64,000 nucleotides of DNA, from positions 42,416,384 through 42,480,383 of the forward strand of contig CM044874.1 in assembly GCA_024500155.1 (NCBI GenBank), in the 5' to 3' direction. The position numbers and the translations under genes were made by a program. Every line of letters begins with the position of its first letter. The first letter of the stretch is position 1. This document shows, one piece after another, positions 36,251 to 45,774 of the stretch. The notes under the pieces were generated by a model. It searched no databases. It saw only the letters and a list, made by a program, of their open reading frames with translations, and was not told where the DNA came from. Origin of the DNA: Chenopodium formosanum. Taxonomy: Eukaryota > Streptophyta > Magnoliopsida > Caryophyllales > Amaranthaceae.

Positions 36251-36864
36251 TGATTTGGGTATTTTTACCCGGCCAGGTGGCCCAATAAGAAAACGCCACG
36301 TGTCCTCAGTAAAGCTGCCATTTGGACCTATGAGATGATGACACGTGGAGGGCAGACATTCCTCTGCCCTAAACAGACTGATGATCCAGCATGGACCAAT
36401 CTGAGGGCGACACGTGTCACCCAAAAAGATGCCCAAAGGCCTTTTGGGCTCAGCGACACATGTCATTCAGGCATTACCTTTGGAATGGCGGCCTTCAAGA
36501 GCCCAAACCTTGAGGCGCTGTTTTGCGGCGTGACCTAATCCCTAGGTCACCAGATCCTAGGGAGGGCACACCTTCCAAAAAGACCCTATAAATAGGGACA
36601 TTCTTACATTTATGACATGACAGGAATATACAAGCAATACTACAGAGTTGTCATTTTCAAAGAACAGACAACAATTTACTTGAGCTTGGAATCCGAGTAG
36701 ATAACTTTACTTCCTCACATTTTATTACCGAGCGCTTACTAACTTAATCTTCATGGCAGACCACCGACCATCCGACGGTCCGTTTTCTTTGCAGGTACAG
36801 GCGTCCTTTGCTGAATCCAGTCTCAGTGTTGTAACTCTCCCAAGGGACAAAAACCCCCGAAACA
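36251..36864 (+). mobile_element. 5' LTR of Tat-1
   Basis: 614 bp, TGATTTGGGT to CCCCGAAACA. TATA box TATAAATA at 36587-36594. Three ACGTG-containing motifs lie at about 36295, 36342 and 36411 (GCCACGTGTCC, ACACGTGGAG, GACACGTGTCAC). The 3' LTR differs by scattered substitutions and an extra ~20 bp near 49310. Confidence 0.92.
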
Positions 36865-36884
36865 TTTGGCGTCGTCTGTGGGGA
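36865..36884 (+). other. Primer binding site region of Tat-1
   Basis: TTTGGCGTCGTCTGTGGGGA immediately after the 5' LTR, in the TGGCGYCGTCTGTGGG style seen in Tat/Retand-like elements. The matching tRNA is not established here. Confidence 0.6.
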
Positions 36885-36954
36885 GAGTACCTCTGAAATT
36901 GCTTCACAAGTACCTGTTCCAAATCCAGAGGCCAATCGGCCTCGAGAAGACATA

Positions 36955-38700
36955 GTGGTCCAGACGGACCATGACTCAGGTGACGACGCTGACGTCGAAA
37001 CCTATGTGGATCCAAATGGATCCCTCATCTCTAGACGCATCCGCAGTAAGGAAAAGCGGAAGCGTCACCCTGACCAGGCAGGGCCAAGCAAAAATGCTGG
37101 TCAGCCAAAGAAGCCCTCGGGGCAGTCAGGTGATCCTTCCCAGGCGACAGGATCGACTCCCGTCACTCGAGATGAACTAATGAGACTCTTGAGCAATATC
37201 AGGGGTGAAATCAAACAACTCGCCTCAAAGAAGTCGCGTACTCCTAGAAAGGAGCAGTCGGTTAAGAAGGCAGCCGAAGCTAGCAAATAGAAGTCGGTTA
37301 GGGACCGTCACCCGACTCCTCATCCTGCCCCTACGGAGAAGGCTCGGCCCCAATTTGACCTTACTAGGCTTCGTTTCCCAGAAACAGGCACAAGAAAAGC
37401 CATCCGGCACAAACAGCCGGATGGTAGCAAGAAAACATTCTCTGATGCTCGGGAATACATTGAGCAAAAGAAGACCCAGCTATCGGAGTCGGCCTCAACG
37501 TCAACTTATCATGATAACTTTTGGAATACCTCTACGAGGTGTTCCCAATCTGTACATGAGACCCCAACAAGAAGTTCACGGGTTCAGTCTGGCCCTCATA
37601 TGATTCAGTCGGCCCAGTACATGACTCAACCATTGTACCAGGCGCCGGTATTACCTTACATGCAGCCTGCCCTCTTTGGAGGACAGGCAGCATACGGCTA
37701 TCAGCCGATGGACTGGCAGCTAAGGCTACAACACCTTGGAAATCAACCCTCTCCTTTCTCCAGGGAGATAACTGAAGCCCTACAACCGGCTAAAGTTAAA
37801 AATGTTCTGGTTGGAGCCTATGACGGGACTTCCAACCCAGAAGACCACATGCTAGCATACACCCACCTCATGTATCTACAGGGGTTGGATGATGCCGCAT
37901 GGTGTCGTTGCTTTCCAGCCACCCTGAAGGGCATAGCCCAACAGTGGTTTTGCAATCTGCCGGCTGGTTGCATATATAGATTCAAGACGCTTGCGTTCTT
38001 GTTTGCTTCAAACTTCTCTATGAACATCCCTGCCAGAAAGACAAGTCTTGACTTGGGCAACGTACAACAGGGAGATAGAGAAGGCTTGCGGTCCTATGTC
38101 AGGCGGTTCAATATGGTCCGAATCCAGATTCATGGACTGTCTAATGAGGTCGCTTTCACATACTTCTTTAAGGGTCTGAAGGACGGGTCTACTTTTAAGT
38201 ACGAACTCGTCCGTAAACAAATATTTACTCTGCAAGGAGCCTTGCGAGAGGCAGAAGCCTATATACAGGCGACCGAACTCTGCTCCTCCAATAAGCAGTC
38301 ACCATAAGAAGTCCGACTGACAGAAAGAGAGTCGGCCTGCTCAGCCAGCTCTTAAGCCAGAAGAGAGCAAAAAGAAAAAACAAGTTTGGGCCATTGATAA
38401 CTCTGATCTACTTGCCTAGAAGAAGAAAAAAGAGTGGAAACCGTACGTCCTAAGGTACGAATTCCACAAGGACTGCTGCTCCATCCTCTTGGAAATTAAG
38501 GATCGGCTGACTCTTGAGAAGCCGACTCCCATGAAAGGTTCTGTTGAAAATCGGAATAAGAACAAGCATTGCCATTTCCACGAGGATGTTGGCTATGACA
38601 TGAACGACTGCTTCAGTCTCAAGCGAAAGCTCGACCGTCTGGCCGACAAAGGACAGCTCAAGTCCTATGTGAAGTCAAAAGGGACTCCCAGCTTGCTGTG
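36955..38700 (+). pseudogene. gag of Tat-1
   Basis: Structural protein of the particle. The N-terminal third is charged and Ser/Pro-rich (to 37600). The capsid region (about 37790-38280) has YDGTSNPEDHMLAYTHLM, QQWFCNLPAG, FNMVRIQIHGLSNEVAFTYF and LREAEAYIQATEL. The zinc-knuckle-like region is CHFHEDVGYDMNDC (about 38570-38610). Breaks: TAG at 37288-37290, TAA at 38305-38307 with a frame change near 38300, TGA at 38318-38320 and a TAG near 38417. No ATG precedes the open frame in good position (first codon used is GTG 36955), so the true start is uncertain. Confidence 0.8.
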
Positions 38701-39294
38701 AATGCCGAAACTGATGAAGATCCGGTATACACCATAGCAAGTGGCTTTGCTGGTGGTGTCCCGATCATTCGGGGCACCAAGGCCCATCTAAGGAAGATGG
38801 TCAACTCTGTTGATGCGGCAGGCACATCCGTCTTCCCTAAAGTTGTCATCACCGATCAGGACAGAGGCAAAGTCCGTCGGCCGCATAATGACCCTGTGGT
38901 TATTGAATGCAAGGTGGCCAATCAACTGGTTGGTCGAATTCTAATTGACACAGGAAGCTTCTCAAACCTCATCAGCCTCAAATGCTTATCCAATCTCAAG
39001 TACAAACCGGATAGCATGATGGAGGTCTCCCACACCCTTGTTGGGTTTGGGGGAGGACTTGTGCACCCAGTCGGACACATTGACTTAACAGTCCGCCTGG
39101 GAAGCAGGGGAGACGGTCGGCACATGACCATCTGTTTCCTAGTTGTTGAAGAGCTCATAGCTTACAACCTCATCTTTGGCCGTCCCACTCTTAATGAGTG
39201 TAAGGTCGTCATCATCCCTGCACTCATGCTACTCAAGTGTGAGAAGGATGATGGAACAGTCGGTTCCCTTAATGGGGACCAAAAGACGGCTTGA
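38698..39294 (+). pseudogene. Aspartic protease region of Tat-1
   Basis: Retroviral-type aspartic protease that would cut the polyprotein. The catalytic triad is seen as GRILIDTGSFSNLIS (DTG) and the C-terminal block is AYNLIFGRPTLNECKVV. The stretch is uninterrupted for 198 codons and ends at TGA 39292-39294; the linker to RT (39295-39630) is frame-shifted and read in pieces (ending near KLSESLHQLVRELK). Confidence 0.85.
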
Positions 39295-39634
39295 GAGTGT
39301 TTTCTCTTGGACGTCAAGACCGCGGCCGTAGCATCCGGTCGGGGCAAGCAAATGATCGTCTTCGACGATGTCGAGGAAGAACAGTCGGCCCACCAGCCGG
39401 AAAGAAAAGAAAGACTGATCAGCTGGTAGTGTTCAAAAAAGAAAAGCAATATCATTCACTGACTGGGGAACGGTCGGATGATCTCTGTCCCCAGCCTGCT
39501 AGTGAACACATCGATATCCCTCTGGACGACAGCCGTCCAGAGCGGACGGTTAAGGTGGGGACGGTTGCATTTGCAAAGCTGAGTGAAAGCCTTCACCAGC
39601 TGGTGAGAGAATTAAAGATATCTTTGGCTTTGAA

Positions 39635-40153
39635 GTGGAGGAGATGCCAGGCATCAGCCCGGATCTCGCTGTCCACAAACTCGCCGTGGATCCTAAAAAG
39701 AAGCCCATCCGGCAAAAGAAAAGAAACCACGGCGAAGAAAGAAGTCAGACGGCAGCCGCCGAAGTAAAAAAGCTGCTGGATGTCAAGTTCATTCGGCCGT
39801 GCAATTTCCCTGAGTGGGTAGCTAACGTTGTGTTAGTAAAAAAGCCGAATGAAACTTGGCGGATGTGTGTTAACTACACAGACCTCAACAAGGCATGTCC
39901 AAAGGATAGTTATCCATTGCCTAAGATCGACAGTCTGGTCGACTCTACAGCCGGACATGCCCTGATGAGTTTTATGGACGCCTATTCAGGTTTCCATTAG
40001 ATCCCCCTGTGGAAAAAAGATCAAGAAAAGACGACACTCGTCACTGATCAGGGGTTGTTCTGTTATACGGTGATAACGTTTGGTTTGAAGAATGCGCCTG
40101 CTACTTTCCAACGAATGATTAATACGGTCTTCATTTATCAAATCGGAAGGAAT
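39635..40153 (+). pseudogene. Reverse transcriptase of Tat-1, part 1
   Basis: N-terminal half of RT: LLDVKFIRPCNFPEWVANV, RMCVNYTDLNKACPKDSYPL, SFMDAYSGFH, then GLKNAPATFQRMIN. An in-frame TAG (39998-40000) replaces the Gln usual after SGFH. The frame is interrupted after IGRN by the CACTA element at 40154 and continues at 41957. Confidence 0.92.
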
Positions 40154-40319
40154 CACTACGTGAAAAAATGAAAATGGCACCGGTTCAAACCCGGCCTAAG
40201 GCACCGGTTTGAACCGGTGCCAATGTGGGGGGTGCCAATTAACCCCCTTTTTGGCACCGGTTCAAAACCGGTGCCAAAAATACTAAAAAAAAAATTTATC
40301 CCACATTTTTGGCATCGGT

Positions 40320-41415
40320 TATTTGGTGCCAAAAATGTCCATTTTTTTTTTTTTTTTTTTGTTTTTGTTTTTTTTCACTTAACAATTAAATTAACTAAAA
40401 AAAAAAACATCACAATATAAATCGAATTGGTTTCAATATAATAAAAAATTTACAATATATAATCAAATACAAAATTACAATATTGATTAATTACAACTAA
40501 CATATAAATAAATAAAAAATATTACATTATAAATCATAAAAAAATTACAATATACTCGTAAATAAAAAAGAAAATTACAATATGAACATATCAATATTCT
40601 TGTATCTGTACCTGCACCAAGTAGAACAAAAAAAAATGGTAAAAATAAGCTTAAGAAAAAATAAAAAACCCAGAAATTCAATCCAAACAATTCAAACCAA
40701 GAAAAAAAAGCAATAATTCAAACAAAGAAAAAAAAAACAGATATTAAAATCGAATTTAAAAAAAATCGAAATCGAAAAAAAAAAAAAAATTGAAATCGAA
40801 AAAAAAAACCAAATCGAAAACAAAATACCAGAAAACCCAAAAAACCAAAATCAGAAACAAAATCCCAGAAATCGAAAACAAAAACCAAAATAAAAATAAA
40901 AATCAAAATCAGAATTGAAACCCAAAAAACCAAATTCAAAAACAAAATCCCAGAAAATGAATAAAAAAAAAAAAAAATCAAAAATTGAAACCAAGAAAAC
41001 CAAAATCGAAAAAAAAATCCCAGAAATCGAAAAAAATAAAAACTAAAACCGAAAATAAAAACCAAAATCGAAAAAAAAAACTAAATCCGAAAATAAAAGC
41101 CAAAATCGAAAAATTTGAATCGAAAAAAAAACAATTAAAATAAAAAAAAAAATTCCTGAAATCGAAAAAAAAAAACCAAAAACCAAAATAAAAACCAAAA
41201 TCGAAAAAAAAAACAAATCCGGAAAAAAAAAAACCAAAATTGAAAAATTTGAATCGAAAAAAAAAAACAATTAAAATAAAAAAAAAACAAAAAAAAATCC
41301 CAGAAATCGGAAAAAAAAAAACTAAAATCAAAAAATAAAAAGCAAAATCGAAAAAAATAAAACAATTAAAAAAAAAATCAGAACTTGAAAAAAAAAACCC
41401 AGAAATTGTTGTTGA
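40320..41415. repeat. A-rich low-complexity interior of the CACTA element
   Basis: Built from AAAATCGAAAA and ACCAAAATCG motifs. A ~134-bp unit containing GAAAAATTTGAATCGAAAA occurs twice (about 41106 and 41240). Minus-strand frames that read as Phe-rich proteins are translations of this A-rich tract, not genes. Confidence 0.8.
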
Positions 41416-41561
41416 TGTTGATGCCGGTGTGAATGGAGGCGTTGCTTGAACTTTGTGGTGGTGGTGGCGGATGTTGTTGTGGCGGCTGTTGTTGTGGTGG
41501 AGGCTTTGGTTGCTGCGGATCTAAGGGGAGTGGAGATCGAAGGGAGATGAAAGAAGAATTT

Positions 41562-41660
41562 GAACTAAGAGAGAGAGAGAGAGGAGATCGAAAATGGTAT
41601 CTGAAAGAAAAACTAAGAGAGAGAGAGAGAGAGGAGATCGAAAATGGTATCTGAAAGAAG
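41562..41660 (+). repeat. ~47-bp tandem duplication in the CACTA element
   Basis: Two copies of CTAAGAGAGAGAGA followed by GGAGATCGAAAATGGTATC, within a GA-rich tract (41520-41750). Confidence 0.8.
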
Positions 41661-41956
41661 GTCGAATGTAGATAGAGAGAGGATAGAGAAGGGAGAGGAG
41701 AGAGAGGGAGAGGAGAGAGAAGGAGAAGAGAGGAAATGGGGAATGGAGGCGGAGAGAGGAAAGCTATTATAATGTTGGACGGTTCAGTGGCACCGGTTCA
41801 AACCGGTGCCCTTTGTATTTTTGGCACCGGTTTGAGCTGAACCGGTGCCATTACTCTTGGTCTAAAATCCCGCCCATTTTTAGGGCGGTTTTTGGCACCG
41901 GTTTGGTCTGAACCGGTGCCATTTAGGGGTTGCCTTTTTGTATTTTTCTACTAGTG

Positions 41957-42940
41957 AATGTAGAGGCGTACATTGATGACATTATAGTCAAATCCAAACA
42001 ACAGGCGGATCACCTTGCTGATCTCCGAGAAACATTCGCGACACTAAGGCGGCACAAGGTCATGCTAAACCCAAAAAAGTGTGTTTTTGGCGTTGAGTCT
42101 GGGAAGTTTCTCGGATTTTTTTTTTACCAAAGGGAAATAGAGGCCAACCCTGAGAAAATATAGGCAATAATCGACATGCAGTCGCCCCGTACTGTGAAGG
42201 AAGTGCAAAAACTAACATGTTGTCTGGCGGCCTTGGGGAGATTCCTCAGTCGGTCAGGCGACAAGTGTCTATACTTCTTCCTGGCAATAAAAAAGAAGAC
42301 CAACTTTGAATGGGGGGATGATGCAGAGGCGGCCTTTCAAAAGCTTAAAACTCATTTGAACTCTTTGCTAAGGCTTGTCAGCCCTTTGCCCAAAGAGAAG
42401 CTTTTCATGTACTTAGCCGTCTCTGATCATGCCCTCAGTGCCGTTCTCTTAGCTGAAAGAGACGGCATCCAGCTCCCGGTGTATTTCATTAGCCATGTTC
42501 TGAGGAACGCGGAGCTTCGGTACCCCATGGTTGAGAAATTCGGCCTTGCCCTTTACTTGGCCATCAAGAAGCTAAAACCCTACTTCTTGGCGCATGCGGT
42601 AGAAGTCTATACTGACCAACCGATCAAATGGCCACTCACAATCTTGGAGTCTTCTGGACGAATGCTTAAATGGGTTATTGAAATGCAAGGATTAGAAATC
42701 ACTTACGAACCAAGGAAGGCAATAAAGGGGCAAGCATTCTACGACTTTATTGTCGAAATGACAAGGCCGGTTGTACCGGACAATACAGACCAGGTTTGGA
42801 AAGTGTATGTGGATGGGAGCTCCACTGTGAACGACTGTGGTGCAGGGATTATCTGTCAATCTCCTGAGGGAGATAAGTACGAATATGCACTACGGTTTAA
42901 GTTCCAGGTCTTTACAATGAGGCCGAGTATGAGGCCCTGA
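41957..42940 (+). pseudogene. RT part 2, RNase H and start of second RNase H of Tat-1
   Basis: Resumes RT with the catalytic YIDD (41969-41980) and IIVKSK. A TAG at 42161-42163 follows PEKI. The connection and RNase H follow (NFEWGDDAEAAFQKLK, LAVSDHALSAVLLAERDG, YPMVEKFGLALYLAIKKL, VYTDQPIKWPL). From about 42800 a second, archaeal-type RNase H begins (VYVDGSSTVNDCGAGII), the known Tat-lineage hallmark. A 1-nt frameshift near 42912-42925 ends this frame at 42940. Confidence 0.9.
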
Positions 42941-44502
42941 TGGCTGGCATTCGATACTGCAAGGCGGCAGGGGCAAAGAAGATAGCCGCATGCTCTGATT
43001 CTCAACTAGTCGTGCTCCAGGTTAATAGAACGTACGAGGCCACTCATCCGGCCATGATAAAATATTTGCAGGCGGTCAAAAGTGAAGTTGGTACACTTGA
43101 GGAGTTTCAGTTAACTCAGGTGCCCAGGTCTTCAAATAATCAGGTGGATGCTTTGTCAAAATTAGCATCATCCGCCTCTTGTGAAACGCCTTGGTCGGTC
43201 TTCTGGGAGGTCATGGAAAAGAGAATTATATCTAATGAAGACCCCATTAGAATTCTCGACCGGAGCTCTACCTGGATGGACAGCATCCGGGCTTATCTTG
43301 TAGACGGCAAGCTCCCTGGTTCACCCCAGGAGGCGGCTGCTCTGAAGAAGAAAGCGGTAAACTTCGAGCTGAGACAAGAACTCTTCAAAACGGGATTCTT
43401 GAAACCCTTGTTAAAGTGTGTTACCCCAAAGAAGGGTAAAGAGGTCCTCGAAGATTTGCATGCGGGGTTCTGCGCCTCCCATATTGGCGGCAGGTCCCTG
43501 GCTGCCAAAGCCAGGCGACTCTATTTTTGGCCAACTCTAGAGTCGGATGCTATGGAAATTGTCAAAAAGTGTGACAAGTGTCAAAAGTTTGGCAAGCTCA
43601 TCAATCATCCGGCCACAGACCTGACGGCCATCCACAGCCCAATACCTTTTGCCAAATGAGGCATGGACATACTTGGGCCTTACACCGCGGCCCCAGGCGG
43701 CAAGCGCTACATATTGGTAGCTGCGGATTACTTTACCAAGTGGGTAGAGGCGGAGGCGGTCAAAAACATCAAGACAAAAGACGTCATTTCCTTCATCTGG
43801 AGGAATATTATCACTCGCTTTGGGGTGCCCATGTCTATGGTTTTTGACAATGGTCCTCAATTTGAGACGTCTCAACTCAAGGCTTGGTTGAGAGAACAAG
43901 GGGTCTCAAGCCTCTTTGCATCAGTCGGCCGGCCCCAAGCAAACGGCCAGGTTGAAGCCTTCAACAAGCTAATCTCAGACGGGATTAAAAAGAAAATTGA
44001 ACGGGCAAGTGGTCTTTGGGAGGATGAATTACCACACGTCCTCTGGTCTATCAGAACGACAGCTAAAGGGGCGACCGGAGAAACCCCGTTCCTCATGTTA
44101 TATGGTGCAGAAGTTGTCCTGCCCATTAAACACTATGAGCCGACTCTTCGAGTCATGTTATATGACAAAGAAGCTAACTGGGAGGCTATGCGGCTGGTAT
44201 TGGACTCACTTCCAGAAAGCAGGGGTAATGCTGCCTTGCGCTATGAGATTTACCGTCTAAGAATGACACGGGCTTACAACAAAAGAGTACACAAGCGTCC
44301 TCTCAAAGTGGGGGACTTTGTGCTAAGGAAAATGGAGGCAGTCGGTAGGGCGAATGAGTAGGGAAAGTTAACCCCAAATTGGGAAGGCCCCTACCGAATA
44401 TATGAGGAAGTAAGAGACAGCACCTACCGCCTGGAAGAACCAGACGGCAGGAAGCTGCCTAAGACTTGGAATGTAGACAACTTGAAAAAGTACTACTTCT
44501 AA
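42921..44502 (+). pseudogene. Second RNase H end and integrase of Tat-1
   Basis: Continues the second RNase H (YNEAEYEALMAGI, ACSDSQLVVLQVN, NNQVDALSKLAS), then integrase. The zinc-binding HHCC region is HAGFCASHIGG...CDKCQKFGK. The DDE core has MDILGP (first Asp), FDNGPQF (second Asp) and ANGQVEAFN (Glu). The C-terminal domain ends with PNWEGPYRIYEEV and the terminal stop TAA at 44500-44502. Two nonsense codons are seen: TGA 43657-43659 (Trp expected before GMDILGP) and TAG 44359-44361. Both are one C:G-to-T:A step from sense. Confidence 0.9.
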
Positions 44503-44834
44503 GTACGAATGTAAATACCTCAAATTTTGTCATTTAAAATTTGAATAATGAAATATGCCTTCATTTCCAGCTTGTCTTTTCTTATTTTTAGTGGCACCTG
44601 TACAAAATACAGACGACCAATGTATTTGGATAGCGTCTGTCCCAACAGAAGACGTCCCAAACCCTCTGAAGAAGCCGACTGCTTTAAAGAAGTTGTTTCT
44701 ACGAAATTCTTTAAATTTGTGCCAACACTTAATGAATATTTGTTTAAATCTTTAAAAGGCCTAAGGCCAGATAAAATCATTTTGAGGCCAATGGCCGGAT
44801 ATTAGGAAAAACATATAGAGGCCGAATGGTCATA

Positions 44835-44880
44835 GTCTGCTCCAACATGAGTATGACCGTCTGCTCCAACATGAGTCAGA
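44835..44880 (+). repeat. Two copies of a 24-bp unit
   Basis: GTCTGCTCCAACATGAGT occurs twice with a 6-bp ATGACC spacer. Confidence 0.85.
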
Positions 44881-45099
44881 TAACCGACGACGTCCATTTT
44901 GGCGATTTTGTCGAGGAGAAGCATCTCCCATTTGGGTGGCACATTGCTCTACAAATATAGTAAGCGGCCCTACCGAATGATAAGGCATCATTCGCAGTCG
45001 TTTGGTTTAATCGAATGTGAAATCTTAAAGGCCAGAATTTTCTAACTGTTCTAGCACAGTCGGAAAAGGGTCACTGTTTCATAAGTAGAGGCTATTGAG

Positions 45100-45445
45100 G
45101 CATTAGGCCGGATGCGCTTGTTTTTTTTCTGGTGCAAGACAGGCGGAAAATTTTTACTGATTTACAAGTCAACTAATGGGGCCCTTGGCCAAATACGCCT
45201 GTTTTTGCCTAAACGCAGGACAGGCGGACTATTACTTACCAAGAAAACGAGCTAAAATACATAGCAGATTAAAAAAGAGACTTGTGGGTCGAATACGCCT
45301 GCTCTTTGCTCTTGGGGCAAGACAGGATGATTATTCTAAAGTAAAATTAAGACATTAAAAACTTAGCATCTTATCTCGTCGAGGCCTTAGGCCAGTTGTG
45401 CCTACTTTTAGTTCTTGGAACAAAACAGGCGAGGTATTTCTTTTT
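45100..45445 (+). repeat. Four degenerate ~60-bp repeats in Tat-1 3' region
   Basis: Each unit has a GGCC...CGCCTG head, a T-rich middle and GGCAAGACAGGCGG-like end (near 45103, 45185, 45285 and 45385), spaced 80-100 bp. The two halves of each unit are weakly complementary (CGCCTG and CAGGCG), suggesting a recurring stem. Confidence 0.7.
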
Positions 45446-45563
45446 AGCAAATTTGCTAAGTAAAAAATCTTGTATTTCGTTTGAGCCAATGGCCGAATGA
45501 AAATAATTATTCATTCGCTCCGGATGGCCGTCTGTCGCGTGGTTTGGGGCAATCACCATAGTG

Positions 45564-45625
45564 ATTGATTGACTTAGAAACCATGTATACTCTTCTAAGT
45601 ATCAATAATTTCTAAGTCAATCAAT
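45564..45625. repeat. 17-bp perfect inverted repeat (hairpin)
   Basis: ATTGATTGACTTAGAAA (45564-45580) and its exact complement (45609-45625) around a 28-nt loop. It lies between integrase and the 3' end of the antisense gene, so it could serve either transcript; no function is shown. Confidence 0.8.
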
Positions 45626-45774
45626 CCACTCAACCGAAACCACTCGACATCCGTCCAAGGGCAAGAACATTCGCATGGTATACAGGTTATAATACTTGGC
45701 CAAAAAACATGCAATGAAAAAATTAAAGAACAACAATATAAATAACTTCAGCCAAACGGCCGAATGATTTTAAA

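Larger units (their letters stand above)
40151..41959. mobile_element. Non-autonomous CACTA (En/Spm) element in RT of Tat-1
   Basis: Element 40154-41956 (1803 bp). Left end CACTACGTGAAAAA; right end, inverted, CACTAGTAGAAAAA. It has a perfect 3-bp target duplication AAT (40151-40153 and 41957-41959). Subterminal palindromes of the GGCACCGGTT...AACCGGTGCC type lie at 40200-40221, 40253-40275, 41789-41810, 41823-41849 and 41894-41920. No transposase is present. The interior is A-rich low-complexity sequence and a GA-rich segment. The RT frame is in register on either side. Confidence 0.95.
44503..45774 (+). other. 3' untranslated region of Tat-1 with short repeats
   Basis: Non-coding. It holds a 2-copy GTCTGCTCCAACATGAGT duplication, four degenerate ~60-bp units and a 17-bp perfect hairpin, listed separately. 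Confidence 0.7.

Noticed and set aside
40718..41365. Several minus-strand frames rich in Phe that look like multi-pass membrane proteins
   Set aside because: They are translations of the A-rich low-complexity interior of the CACTA element and change frame with each A run.
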